Assembly (NCBI GenBank): GCA_963828715.1
Contig: CAWHFX010000005.1
Location: forward strand, 248,001-312,000
Direction: 5' to 3'
DNA length: 64,000 nt
Origin: JAQGMV01 sp963828715
GTDB lineage: Bacteria; Pseudomonadota; Gammaproteobacteria; Burkholderiales; SG8-41
Shown: piece by piece, positions 37,657 to 48,436 of the stretch
Layout of the letters: each line of letters begins with the position of its first letter
Position numbering within the stretch: the first letter of the stretch is position 1
Notes under the pieces: model-generated
Databases searched by the model: none
The model's input: only the letters and a program-made list of their open reading frames with translations
What the model was told of the DNA's origin: nothing
Made by a program: the position numbers and the translations under genes

Positions 37657-39105
37657 ATGGAGCTTCTCTTCGTCCTGGCCATACCGTTCCTGGGCGGCAT
37701 CGTGCTCGCGCTCTGGGGCCATCGCAGTTTCGCGCCCGAGCTCAACGCAGGGATGAGTCTGCTGACCCTGCTCGTTGCGGCGGCGTTGACGGGCCGCGTC
37801 ATCGCGGAAGGGCCACAGCTCGTCTGGAACGAGAATTTTCTGGTCGATCCGTTCAACGTGTTCCTGGTTGCGCTGACCGCATTCGTCGCGTTCACCACCG
37901 CGCTCTTCAGCCGGCCCTACATGCGTATCGAAGCGCACCACGGCCGGCTCTCGCCACAGCGGCTGCGGCTCTACCACAGCATGTTCCAGATGTTCACCTT
38001 TACCATGCTGCTCGCGCTGCTCACGAACAACGTGGGCATTCTGTGGGTGGCGATGGAAGCCGCGACGCTCACGACCGTGCTGCTCGTGAGCCTCTATCGC
38101 ACGCCGGCGAGCCTGGAAGCCGCATGGAAATACTTCATTCTGTGCGGCGTCGGGATTGCGCAGGCGCTGTTCGGGACGATCCTTCTCTATTTCGCCGCCG
38201 AGAAAGTGCTCGGGGCGGGCGGTAACGCCCTGCTGTGGACCCATCTGTATGAGGTGAAGAGCGATCTCGAACCCACCGTGCTGGGCCTCGCGTTCGTCTT
38301 CCTGCTCGTCGGCTACGGCACCAAGGTGGGCCTTGCGCCGCTGCACAACTGGCTGCCGGATGCGCACGCGGAAGGTCCGACGCCGATTTCGGCCGTCCTT
38401 TCGGGCTTGCTGCTCAACGTCGCCCTTTACGCAGTCGTGCGCGCGAAGGTGCTGGTCGAGGGTGCCCTCGGCACGAACTTCGGCGGCAATCTGATGATGG
38501 GCTTCGGCCTGCTCTCAGTGGTGATCGCGGCGTTCATGCTGTCGCGCCAGAAGGACATCAAACGTCTGTTCGCCTATTCGTCGATCGAGCACATGGGGCT
38601 CATGACCTTCGCGTTCGGCATGGGTGGGCCGCTCGCGACCTTTGCGGGCCTGCTCCACATGACGGTGCACTCGCTCACGAAATCGGCCATCTTCTTCGCC
38701 GTCGGGCACGCGGCCCAGAAGTCGGGCACACAGATCATGCAGGACATCCGCGGTCTCATCGAAAGCAATCCGACGATCGGTTGGGGCCTGCTGCTCGGCA
38801 GTTTCGCGATCCTCGGCATGCCGCCGTTCGGCGTGTTCGCGAGCGAGTTCATGCTGCTGACCGCGGCCATGCACCAGCAGCCCTGGGCGACGCCGCTGCT
38901 GCTGATCTCGCTCGGCGTTGCGTTCGCCTCCATATTCGGAAAAGTGCAGCCGATGGTGTTCGGCCGCTCCGCGTTGCCGCGTCTGCCGCATCGGCCCACG
39001 CTCATTCCCGTGTTCGTTCACCTCGCGCTCGTCCTGCTGCTCGGGCTCTACATTCCGCCGTTCCTGGCCGAGTGGTATCGGCAGGCCGTGCAGCTTATCG
39101 GGTGA
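37657..39105 (+). CDS. hyfF: Antiporter-like membrane subunit HyfF (NuoN/NuoM-related)
   Basis: 482 residues, about 14 membrane helices. Conserved helices: ILWVAMEAATLTTVLLVSLY (Glu), LVGYGTKVGLAPLHNWLPDA (Lys) and RQKDIKRLFAYSSIEHMG (Lys). This is the second ion-pumping module of the complex. It is separated from hyfE by a repeat element but kept in the same order and strand as in hydrogenase-4-like operons. Confidence 0.92.
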   Translation: MELLFVLAIPFLGGIVLALWGHRSFAPELNAGMSLLTLLVAAALTGRVIAEGPQLVWNENFLVDPFNVFLVALTAFVAFTTALFSRPYMRIEAHHGRLSPQRLRLYHSMFQMFTFTMLLALLTNNVGILWVAMEAATLTTVLLVSLYRTPASLEAAWKYFILCGVGIAQALFGTILLYFAAEKVLGAGGNALLWTHLYEVKSDLEPTVLGLAFVFLLVGYGTKVGLAPLHNWLPDAHAEGPTPISAVLSGLLLNVALYAVVRAKVLVEGALGTNFGGNLMMGFGLLSVVIAAFMLSRQKDIKRLFAYSSIEHMGLMTFAFGMGGPLATFAGLLHMTVHSLTKSAIFFAVGHAAQKSGTQIMQDIRGLIESNPTIGWGLLLGSFAILGMPPFGVFASEFMLLTAAMHQQPWATPLLLISLGVAFASIFGKVQPMVFGRSALPRLPHRPTLIPVFVHLALVLLLGLYIPPFLAEWYRQAVQLIG

Positions 39106-39193
39106 GGCGAGCGACCCTGTGAGCAGCGACGGTGGCGAGTGACCGATGACGAAAACATGAGGGGAAACAGAGGCGAGTGTTAGCGGCCTGCAA

Positions 39194-40747
39194 ATGAGAC
39201 TGGAAGATTTTACATTCGAAGTAACCGAGCTACCGTGCGCGATGCCGGTCTGGTACGCGCGGACCGATGCGCCACGCTGGCGGCGCGCGTGCGAACAGGT
39301 TCGTGAAAAAGGCGGACGCCTCGTTGCATTGTGGGCCGCCGACAAGCGCGACATCGGCCACGGCTTCGTCGTATACGCCGCGCTGACGGTGCGCTCGGGT
39401 CTGATCGTGATCGCTGTCCTTGCTACCGACGAGCGCTATCCGGATATTTCAGATCTTTTTCCCGCCGCCAATCGCATGCAGCGGGCTGCATACGATCTGC
39501 TGGGCGTGCGCGCGGACGGCGCGGAGGACACGCGCAAGTGGCTTCGACACGTTGCGTGGCCGGAAGATGCGTTTCCGCTGCGCAAGGATTTCCCATCAGA
39601 GGGTCTGCCTCAGCAGGAGAACGGCGCTCTGCCTGACAACTATCCGTTCGTGAAAGTCGAAGGCGAAGGCGTGCACGAGATCCCGGTCGGACCGGTGCAC
39701 GCGGGCACCATCGAGCCCGGTCACTTCCGGTTCTCGATCGTGGGTGAAGGCATCCTGAGGCTCGAAGAGCGCCTCGGCTACAAGCACAAAGGCATCGAGA
39801 AGGGCTTCGAGTCGATGACGCTCATGGAAGGCGCGCGACTCGCGGGCCGGATATCGGGTGACTCGACGGTCGCATACGGATGGGCGTACGCGATGGCGGT
39901 GGAATGTGCCGCTGCGGTCACGCCGCCGGCACGCGCATTGTGGCTGCGCGCGTTGCTGCTCGAGCGCGAACGGATCGGACAGCACCTGTGGGACCTCGGC
40001 TTTCTCGGCAACGATGCGGGACTCGCGTTCGGCCTCGCGCAGTTTTCACGATTGCGCGAGGAGTGGCTGCGTGTAAGCCACGCGACGTTCGGCCATCGCT
40101 ATCTGATGGATACGATCGTACCCGGCGGCGTCGCGTGCGATCTGGACCGTGACGGGCACGATCGCATCGCGCTCGAAATCGAATCCGTTGCGGAGGCGGT
40201 CGCGGTGCTCAGGAACATCTACGACGAGCACGCGGGGCTGCAGGATCGGTTCATCGGGTGCGGCCGCGTGCGACCCGAGCTCGCGGAACGCATGGGGCTG
40301 ACCGGACTTGCCGGCCGTGCGAGCGCCGTCGCCTGGGATTTGCGCGTGCAGTTTCCGCCGGTGCCATACGAGCAGTTCGAGGTACGCATGGCGACGCACC
40401 GTAACGGAGACGTGGCGGCGCGGGTGATGGTCCGCTTCGACGAGATCGCCGAATCGCTGCGCCTGATCGGCCTCATGCTCGCGCATCTTCCCGCGGGAGA
40501 GGTTTTCGCGCCGCTGCCGTCCGTGCCTGAGTCCGCGATCGGCATCGGCTGGGTAGAAGGCTGGCGAGGCGAAGTCCTGATCGGGTTGGAAGTGGCCGCC
40601 GGGCAGCGGCTCCGCCGCGTGCACGCGCACGATCCATCCTGGCAGAACTGGCCGCTGCTGGAACGCGCGGTGCTCGGGAACATCGTCGGCGACTTCCCGC
40701 TCATCAACAAGTCGTTCAATCTGTCGTATAGCGGGCAGGATTTGTAG
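39194..40747 (+). CDS. hyfG: HyfG-like large subunit lacking the NiFe-ligating cysteines (Ehr type)
   Basis: 517 residues. The N-terminal NuoC-like domain (residues 1-135) has the signature YPDISDLFPAANRMQRAAYD and ends FPLRKDFP. The NuoD/HycE-like domain follows with PVGPVHAGTIEPGHFRF and GYKHKGIEKGFE. In true group 4 hydrogenases the next block is RxCGxC; here it is RISGDST (Ser221 and Ser224). The C-terminal DPCxxC becomes DPSWQNW (Ser482), 38 residues from the end with no processed tail. No NiFe centre can form by the known rule. Such complexes are called Ehr. Redox partner and substrate are unknown. Confidence 0.92.
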   Translation: MRLEDFTFEVTELPCAMPVWYARTDAPRWRRACEQVREKGGRLVALWAADKRDIGHGFVVYAALTVRSGLIVIAVLATDERYPDISDLFPAANRMQRAAYDLLGVRADGAEDTRKWLRHVAWPEDAFPLRKDFPSEGLPQQENGALPDNYPFVKVEGEGVHEIPVGPVHAGTIEPGHFRFSIVGEGILRLEERLGYKHKGIEKGFESMTLMEGARLAGRISGDSTVAYGWAYAMAVECAAAVTPPARALWLRALLLERERIGQHLWDLGFLGNDAGLAFGLAQFSRLREEWLRVSHATFGHRYLMDTIVPGGVACDLDRDGHDRIALEIESVAEAVAVLRNIYDEHAGLQDRFIGCGRVRPELAERMGLTGLAGRASAVAWDLRVQFPPVPYEQFEVRMATHRNGDVAARVMVRFDEIAESLRLIGLMLAHLPAGEVFAPLPSVPESAIGIGWVEGWRGEVLIGLEVAAGQRLRRVHAHDPSWQNWPLLERAVLGNIVGDFPLINKSFNLSYSGQDL

Positions 40748-40772
40748 CGCAGAGTGAGGCGGGAGGAAACAG

Positions 40773-41285
40773 GTGTTCCAGCTACTCAAGCAGATCGCAG
40801 TCACCGGCATCAGGACCGAAGCGCCGCCTGAACCGGATCAGGCGTTGCTCACCACGGCACGCCGCCTCGAAAGCGAAGTATTGAAGCGCTTCCACGGCGC
40901 GCTCGCGATCCGTCACGTCGATGCGGGCTCGTGCAACGGGTGCGAGCTCGAAATCAACGCGCTCGGAAACCCGTATTACAACCTCGAAGGCATCGGCATC
41001 CGCTTCGTCGCGAGCCCACGCCATGCCGACATGCTGCTCGTGACCGGGCCGGTGTCGCGCCACATGGAAGTCGCTCTGCGTCGCACCTACGATGCGACGC
41101 CGGAACCCAAACTCGTCGTCGCGATTGGCGACTGCGGCTGCACCGGCGGCATTTTCGGCGAGAGCTACGCGAGTCTCGGCCGCGTGTCGAACGTGATCCC
41201 GGTGGACGTGGCGGTCCCAGGATGTCCGCCCACCCCGCTGGCAATCATGCAGGGGATACTGACGGCGATCAGCGTGGACGAATGA
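40773..41285 (+). CDS. hyfI: HyfI-like small subunit with one 4Fe-4S cluster (NuoB-related)
   Basis: 170 residues from a GTG at 40773 with GGGAGGAA upstream. All four ligands of the proximal cluster are kept: Cys54 and Cys57 (SCNGCE), Cys121 (GDCGCTGG, with an extra Cys123) and Cys151 (PGCPP). So electrons can still reach the interface with the large subunit although the NiFe site is lost. It ends the operon; no HyfA- or HyfH-like ferredoxin subunit follows. Confidence 0.92.
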   Translation: MFQLLKQIAVTGIRTEAPPEPDQALLTTARRLESEVLKRFHGALAIRHVDAGSCNGCELEINALGNPYYNLEGIGIRFVASPRHADMLLVTGPVSRHMEVALRRTYDATPEPKLVVAIGDCGCTGGIFGESYASLGRVSNVIPVDVAVPGCPPTPLAIMQGILTAISVDE

Positions 41286-41331
41286 GCGGAAAAATCCACG
41301 CCGCTCATCCGGCCTTGCGGCGCTATCACCA

Positions 41332-42455
41332 CTAACCGACTCGGCAGCGCTGGACCGTTGCTTCATCCAGTTCGATGTCGAACCCGGGACCGCGCGCGAC
41401 GTCCATCCAGCCGTCGCGAACCTGAGGTCGATTCACCCAAACAGTCTGCCAGATCGGATCGCGCTCCGGATGCGCGAAGCACTCTGCGTAGGTGCCGTGC
41501 GGCACAGCGGCAAGCAGGTGCTGCGCGATCTGCGACTTCTTCGTGGTGCGCCATCTGCACGCCCGCCGGCGGCGCACAGCGCAGCGGCACGGCGCCACTC
41601 GGTGACGCCGCCGCCATCGCGAGACGTCGTAGTTGACGAAGTCGACTGCGTCGGCGTCGACCAGACGGCGCACGCCGTGGCTCGTGATCTCCGACTGGCC
41701 GGCGGTGACCGGGATGCGAGTTGCCCGGCGCACGCGCGCCATCATCGCGGCGTCGTCGTACCAGTGGCAGGGCTCCTCGAACCAGCGGATGTCGAGCGGC
41801 TCGATTCGACGCGAGAAGCGGATCGCCTCGACTGCGTTCCAGCCCCGGTTGGCGTCGACGGCCAGGACGAAATCGGCCCCGGCCGCCTTGCGTGCGGCCT
41901 GTCACCCGCTTCGGCGTCTTCTTCGGGAGAAAGGCCGCCGACCTTGAACTTGCAACCCAGCCATTCCGGCTTCGCGGTACTGCTCCATCTCGCGCCCGAT
42001 GTCGGCGAGCGTCTTGCCTTCCATGTAGTAGCCGCCGATCGAGATGATCGGCAGACGGTCGCGGTAGCCGCCGAGCAGCTCGCGCGACGCTCTTGCCGAG
42101 CGTCTTGCCGATCAGATCCCACAGCGCGCAGTCGACGCAGGCGATCGCCTCCATGAGCAGCATTCTTGCGTCGCGGCTCGTGTGCGTGAGCTCGAACAGC
42201 TTCTCCCAGATGCGCTCGCCTTCGAAGATGCTCATCGCCCTGCGACGCGGCGGCGCCGAGCTCCTGCTCGATGCAGCCGCACGATCTCGGCGCCGTGCTC
42301 GCGGTTGTCGCCGTTGTAGACCTCGCTCGTGAGACCGTCGTCGGTGCGCAGACGCGTCACCACGGTGCGCGCTTCAGCACCGAGTAGGTGGACCCGCCGA
42401 AGTTCTGCGTGAGCGGTATCTCGATCAAGATCGCTTCGATTGATTCGAGTTTCAT
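41332..42455 (-). CDS. Mandelate racemase/muconate lactonizing-family enzyme (multiple frameshifts)
   Basis: Enolase-superfamily enzyme. The start ATG 42455 gives MKLESIEAILIEIPLTQNFG, then in another frame VTRLRTDDGLTSEVYNGDN. A later frame has FELTHTSRDARMLLMEAIAC and VDCALWDLIGKTLGK, the last lines of the capping domain. The barrel is recognised from ADAVDFVNYDVSR and a C-terminal AHHEE, followed by PHGTYAECF. At least five single-base breaks are needed; joined length is about 373 residues, full for the family. Members racemise, epimerise or dehydrate acids; the substrate is not clear. It converges with the hyf-like operon. Confidence 0.75.
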
Positions 42456-42456
42456 C

Positions 42457-42553
42457 CCCTCCCCGACCGCTCCGCTCCCCAACCCTCTCCCCGAGCGCGG
42501 GGCGAGGGAGTGTTTTTTCGTCACCCGTCGTCCGTCGTCCGTCACCCGTCACT
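42457..42553. repeat. REP-like hairpin followed by a GTC(A/G)CCC array
   Basis: Hairpin CCCTCTCCCCG / CGGGGCGAGGG (42484-42509), preceded by a C-rich arm and followed at 42519-42553 by a short tandem array of cgtcacc and cgtcgtc units. It has the same composite layout as at 6772 and 61792, and lies between metG and the next minus-strand gene. Confidence 0.75.
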
Positions 42554-42556
42554 GGG

Positions 42557-44663
42557 TTATTTCACCTTCATCCCCGGCTCCGCGCCGGCATCCGGCGCAA
42601 GCAGATAGATCCCCGGTGCATCGCCGGAAGCGGCGAGCACCATGCCTTCAGACAGGCCGAACTTCATCTTGCGCGGCGCGAGATTGGCGACGACGATCGT
42701 CAGTCTTCCTTTCAGTTGCCCGGGGTCGTATGCCGATTTGATCCCGGCGAAGACCTGGCGCGTGCCGAGTGAACCGACGTCGAGCGTGAGCTTCAAGAGC
42801 TTGTCAGCGCCTTCGACCGCCTCCGCGCCTGCGATGCGCGCGATCCGCAGGTCTACCTTGGCGAAGTCATCGATCGCGATCTTTTCACCAGCAGTGGAAA
42901 CCGGCTTCCCGGTGCCCTGTGCCGCAGGCTGCGCGGCGGCCGCTTGCGCAGGCTTGTTCACGAGGCCCGGCCCCGGATCGGACGGCTGCAGCGTTTCCCG
43001 ATTGGCCTCGAGCAATGACTGGATTTGCTTCGGGTCGACGCGCGTCATCAGGTGCTCATAAGGCTGGATGCGCCGCAACGGCGTTCTCAAGTCCGTCCAT
43101 TTCAGGGGCGCCTGGATACCGAGCAGCCTCGCCGCGGCGAGCGCCCGCTCTGGCAGAACCGGAGCGAGGTAATAGGTGAGAAGACGAAAGGCGTCCAGGC
43201 AATCGGAGCAGACCTGCTGAAGAGCGCCGTGCTGCGACGGGTCCTTCGCGAGCAGCCAGGGTTTTGCGCGGTCCCAGCGCTGATTGATCGCGTCGGCGAT
43301 GCGCATGATCTCGCGCATCGCCTTGCTGTATTCGCGGGCGTCGTAGCTTTCGCGCACGACCGCTTCGCTGTCGTAAGCCGCCGCCGTCGCGGCAAACGTA
43401 TCGCTGCGCTCGACGTCGATCGGCGTCAGCTCGCCGTCGAAGTGCCTGGTGATGAAACCGGCCGCGCGGCTCGCGATGTTGACGTACTTGCCGACCAGAT
43501 CGCTGTTCACCCGCGCGACGAAATCGTCGAGATTGAGATCGATGTCTTCCATCGCCGGGCCGAGCTTCGCGGCGTAGTAGTAGCGCAGCCACTCCGGATC
43601 GAGGCCCTGTGCAGATAGCTTTCGGCGGTGATGAACGTGCCGCGCGACTTCGACATCTTCTGCGCCGTTCGACGGTCAGGAAGCCGTGCGCGTGACACGT
43701 GGGTCGGCGTGCGATAGCCGGCGAACTGCAGCATCGCCGGCCAGAACAGCGCGTGGAAGTACAGGATGTCCTTGCCGATGAAGTGCACCATCTCGGCGTC
43801 GGATCCTGGCCGCACGAAGGCGTCGAAGTCGAGCCCGACGCGCTCGGCGAGATTCCTGAAGCTCCCGAGGTAGCCGATCGGCGCGTCGAGCCAGACGTAG
43901 AAGTACTTGCCGGGCGCGCCGGGAATCTCGAAGCCGAAGTACGGCGCGTCGCGCGAGATGTCCCAGTCGTTCAGGCCCTGGTCGAACCATTCGCGGATCT
44001 TGTTGCGCGCTTCGGGCTGCAGATGGTCGCTCGACCTGGGTCCAGCTGCTCGAGGAACGTCCTTGCAGCGCGGGTCGGAGAGCTTGAAGAAGTAGTGATC
44101 GGACGTCTTGCGGACCGGCTTGGCGCCCGAGACCACGGAGTACGGGTTCGATCAGGTCGGTCGGGCTGTAGGTCGTGCCGCAGACTTCGCAGGAGTCGCC
44201 GTACTGGTCCTTCGCGTCGCAGTTGGGGCATTCGCCCTTGATGAAGCGGTCCGGCAGGAACATCTTCCTTGACCGGATCGTAGAACTGCTCGACCGGGCG
44301 TCACGTCGATCAGGCCCGCGGCCTTGAGCTGCAGGTAGATGTCCTCGGAAAGCTGCGCGCGTCTCGTCCGAGTGCGTCGTGTAGTAGTTGTCGAACTCGA
44401 CGTGGAAGCCGGCGAAGTCGCGCTTGTGCTCCTCCAGCACGCGCTCGATGAGCGCCTCGGGGCGTGATGCCTTCCTTCTCCGCCCGCAGCATGATCGCGG
44501 TGCCGTGCGTGTCGTCCGCGCAGACGTAGTGGACCTCGTGGCCGCGCATCTTCTGGAAGCGCACCCAGATGTCGGTCTGGATGTACTCGACCAGGTGGCC
44601 GAGGTGGATCGCGCCGTTCGCGTAGGGCAGCGCGGAGGTGACGAGGATGCGCCGTGTGGCCAT
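42557..44663 (-). CDS. metG: Methionyl-tRNA synthetase (multiple frameshifts)
   Basis: Essential cytosolic class I synthetase. Start ATG 44663 gives MATRRILVTSALPYANGAIH with the HIGH-type motif IHLGHL. Zinc-knuckle cysteines are seen in CPNC and CEVC, read in a different frame near 44170-44230. The KMSKS motif appears as AQKMSKSRGTFI near 43650. The anticodon-binding helices and the C-terminal tRNA-binding OB fold (AKVDLRIARIAGAEAVEG) are in one long clean frame from 43552 to 42557. At least seven single-base breaks lie between 43560 and 44470. Joined length is about 700 residues, as expected. Loss of metG is not credible, so these breaks are probably sequence errors. Confidence 0.92.
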
Positions 44664-44790
44664 GCTTCGAGAGAGTGGAGAGGAGTGAAACTAAACATGT
44701 GAATTCTAAACCGAATCGTTTAGACACTCTGATAATCCCGCGCCTTACCGAATTGCTCCGCTTCCAGACGTTCTGAAGGACCCACTCGCC

Positions 44791-45883
44791 ATGCCAGTCA
44801 CCGAGCAGCAGGTGCATGATGCACTGCAAGGAGCTGATCGACCCCAACACGCGCAAGGACTACGTCTCGCGAAATCGGCGCGCAACGTGAAGGTCGAAGG
44901 CGACGACGTGTCGCGTCGACATTCTGCTCGGCTACCCGGCGAAGAGCCAGATCGAGCCGATCCGCAACGAGATCGTGTCGAAGCTGAAGGCGATGCCCGG
45001 CGTCGGCAAGCGCGAGCGTCAATGTGACGATGAAGATCGTGTCGCACGCGGTGCAGCGCGGCGGTGAAGCTGATCCCCGACGTGCGCAACATCATCGCGG
45101 TCGCTTCCGGCAAGGGCGGCGTGGGCAAGAGCACCGACCGCGGTGAATCTCGCGCTCGCGCTCGCCGCCGAGGGCGCGACGGTCGGCGTGCTCGACGCCG
45201 ACATCTACGGTCCGTCGCAGCCCATGATGCTGGGCATCTCGGGACGGCCCCAATCGACCGACGGCAAGACGCTCGAGCCGATGGAAGGCCACGGCCTGCA
45301 GGCGATGTCGATCGGGTTCCTGATCGACATCGAGACGCCGATGGTGTGGCGCGGCCCGATGGTCACGCAGGCGCTCGAGCAGCTGCTGAACGAGACCAAC
45401 TGGCGCGATCTCGACTACCTGGTCGTCGATCTGCCGCCCGGCACCGGCGATATCCAGCTCACGCTCGCGCAGCGCGTGCCGGTGACCGGCGCGGTGATCG
45501 TCACGACGCCGCAGGACATCGCGCTCATCGATGCGCGCAAGGGGCTCAAGATGTTCGAGAAGGTCGGCATCCCGATCCTCGGCATCGTCGAGAACATGAG
45601 CCTCCACATCTGCAGCCAGTGCGGGCACGAGGAGCGGATCTTCGGGGAAGGCGGCGGCGAGCGCATGGGCAAGGACTACGGCGTGGAGCTGCTCGGGTCG
45701 CTGCCGCTCGACATCAGGATCCGCGAGCAGGCGGACTCGGGGACGCCGACGGTGGTCGCGGATCCGGACAGCCGGGCGGCGGACATCTACCGGCAGATCG
45801 CGCGCCGGATCGCGGTGAAGATCGCGGAGAAGCAGCAGGACCACTCGGCGGCGTTTCCGAAGATCGTCGTCCAGAACACGTAG
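44791..45883 (+). CDS. apbC: Mrp/ApbC-type Fe-S cluster carrier P-loop ATPase (multiple frameshifts)
   Basis: N-terminal MIP18/DUF59 domain (MPVTEQQVHDALQ at 44791) followed by a Mrp/NBP35 ATPase: deviant Walker A ASGKGGVGKST, DADIYGPSQP, DLPPGTGDIQLT and the cluster-binding CSQC near 45612. It transfers Fe-S clusters to apoproteins. Six single-base breaks occur between 44830 and 45135, each repaired by removing or adding one base; after 45143 the frame is clean to the stop. Joined length is about 363 residues, normal for the family. Divergent from metG, a common arrangement. Confidence 0.92.
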
Positions 45884-45905
45884 CACTGTGAGCCACGTGT
45901 CCATT

Positions 45906-46012
45906 GCGCAAACACCGCTCGTGCTGAGGAGCGGTAGCCTCTCGAAGCAGGGGCCACCGCGGCCTTTCGCTCTTCGAGACGGCCCTTGTCGGCCTCCTCA
46001 GAGCGAACGGAA
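45906..46012. repeat. Intergenic repeat of the CTGAGG/CCTCAG type
   Basis: Contains cgtgctgagga, ctctcgaagc, tcttcgagac and cctcagagcgaacgg, arranged as an imperfect long inverted repeat. Same family as at 33336 and 48437. It fills the space between apbC and the decarboxylase. Confidence 0.65.
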
Positions 46013-46078
46013 TTCGCACAAAATCGTGGCACGCGATATTCACCTCCCGCCTTCCCCCTCTCACCTCCCGAATCCAAC

Positions 46079-48374
46079 ATGAGATTCCGCTTCCCCGTCA
46101 TCATCATCGACGAGGACTTCCGCACCGAGAACGCGAGCGGGATGGGCATACGCGCGCTCGCGAAGGCGATCGAAGAAGAGGGGATGGAAGTCATCGGCGT
46201 TACGAGCTACGGCGATCTTTCGAGCTTCGCCCAGCAGCAGAGCCGCGCGTCCGCCTTCATCCTGTCGATCGACGACGAAGAGCTCGGCGTCAGCACGCCC
46301 GAGGAAGCCGCCGCCACGGTCGCGCAGTTGCGCAAGTTCGTGTCCGAGATCCGCTTCCGCAACGCGGATCTGCCGATCTTTCTCTATGGCGAGACGCGCA
46401 CCTCACGCCACATCCCGAACGATGTCCTGCGCGAGCTGCACGGCTTCATTCACATGTTCGAGGACACGCCGGAGTTCGTGGCACGCTACATCGTCCGGGA
46501 GTCCAAGACCTACCTCGACAGCCTCGCCCCGCCTTTCTTCAGGGCGCTGGTGCACTACGCACAGGACGGCTCGTACTCCTGGCACTGCCCCGGGCACTCG
46601 GGCGGCGTTGCGTTCCTGAAGAGTCCGGTCGGACAGATGTTCCACCAGTTCTTCGGCGAGAACATGCTGCGCGCGGACGTGTGCAACGCGGTGGACGAGC
46701 TGGGTCAACTGCTCGACCACTCGGGACCGGTTGCCGCGTCCGAGCGTAATGCGGCGCGGATCTTCAACTGCGACCACCTGTTCTTCGTCACGAACGGCAC
46801 GTCGACGTCGAACAAGATGGTGTGGCATTACACCGTGGCGCCGGACGACATCGTCATCGTCGACCGCAACTGCCACAAGTCGATCCTGCACGCGATCACG
46901 ATGACCGGCGCGGTGCCGGTGTTCCTCATGCCGACGCGCAACCACTTCGGCATCATCGGCCCGATACCGCGTGACGAGTTCCGGTGGGAGAACATCGAGA
47001 AGAAAGATCCAGGCGAACCCGTTCGCACGCAACGTGAAGACGAAGCCGCGCGTGCTCACACTGACGCAGAGCACGTACGACGGCATCCTCTACAACGTCG
47101 AGACGATCAAGGAGATGCTGGACGGGCGCATCGAGACCCTGCACTTCGACGAAGCGTGGCTGCCGCATGCGACGTTCCACGAGTACTACCAGAACATGCA
47201 CGCGATCGGACGCAGACCGGCCGCGCTGCAAGGAGTCGATGATCTTCTCGACGCAGTCCACGCACAAGCTGCTGGCCGGCCTTTCGCAGGCGTCGCAGAT
47301 CCTGGTGCAGGACAGCCGACTCGCGCATGCTGAATCTGCACGCGTTCAACGAGTCCTATCACATGCACTCGTCCACCTCGCCGCAATACGCGATCATCGC
47401 GTCGTGCGACGTGGCGGCGGCGATGATGGAGCCGCCGGGCGGCACGGCTCTGGTCGAGGAGTCGCTGCAGGAAGCGATCGATTTCCGGCGCGCCATGCGC
47501 AAGGTCGACGCGGAGTTCGGCAAGGACTGGTGGTTCAAGGTGTGGGGCCCGGAACGGCTCGCTGCCGAGGGCATCGGCAATCGCGACGACTGGATGCTGC
47601 GCGCCAACGAGCGCTGGCACGGGTTCGGCGAGCTCGCGCCGGGCTTCAACATGCTCGATCCGATCAAGGCGACGGTCATCACGCCGGGACTCGACGTGAC
47701 CGGGAAGTTCGCGACGTACCGGCATCCCGGCGATCATCGTCACACGCTATCTCGCGGAGCACGGCATCATCGTGGAGAAGACGGGGCTCTACTCGTTCTT
47801 CATCATGTTCACGATCGGCATCACCAAAGGCCGCTGGAACACGCTGGTGACCGAGCTGCAGCAGTTCAAGGACGATTACGACAGCAACGCGCCTCTGTGG
47901 CGCGTGATGCCCGAGTTCCTGAACAAGTTTCCGAGCTACGAGAAGATCGGCCTGCGCGACCTCTGCGATCAGATTCACGGCGTCTACAAGGCGAACGATG
48001 TGGCGCGCGTGACGACCGAGATGTATCTGTCGAGCATGGTGCCCGCGATGAAGCCGGCCGAGGCGTGGGCACGCATGGCGCACGGCGAGATCGACCGCAT
48101 CGACATCGACCAGCTCGAAGGGCGCATCACGAGCGTGCTGCTGACGCCCTATCCGCCGGGCATTCCGCTGCTCATTCCGGGTGAGCGTTTCAACGCGACG
48201 ATCATGGGCTACCTTCAGTTCGCGCGTAAATTCAACCGGCAGTTCCCCGGCTTCGAAACCGACATCCACGGTCTCGTCGTCGAGAAGTCGAACGGCGAGA
48301 TGAAGTACTACGTGGATTGCGTGCGTTCGTCGGAGCCCATCCCGCATCGACGTCGCGCGACGGATCGGCTCTGA
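46079..48374 (+). CDS. PLP-dependent Orn/Lys/Arg decarboxylase (frameshifted)
   Basis: Fold-type I inducible basic amino acid decarboxylase with an N-terminal wing domain (MRFRFPVIIIDEDF) and a large PLP domain. HCPGHSGGVAFLKSPVG, FVTNGTSTSNK and the PLP-lysine block FSTQSTHKLLAG are present, as are FDEAW and the C-terminal LLTPYPPGIPLLIPGE. The frame breaks near 47008, 47230, 47328 and 47725; the rest reads cleanly. Joined length is about 764 residues, close to E. coli AdiA (755) and above LdcC (713). Arginine, lysine or ornithine could be the substrate. The product would be a polyamine or agmatine and would raise cytoplasmic pH. Confidence 0.88.
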
Positions 48375-48436
48375 CGCGGCATCTCGGTTGGTGCGCGCGC
48401 CGGAAGTTCTCGAACTATCGCGCCCAGCGTCCGCAG

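Noticed and set aside
33928..41285. Annotating the cluster as an active hydrogenase-4 or formate hydrogenlyase.
   Set aside because: The large subunit lacks the NiFe cysteines, and there are no hyp genes, maturation protease, formate dehydrogenase or ferredoxin subunits in the window.
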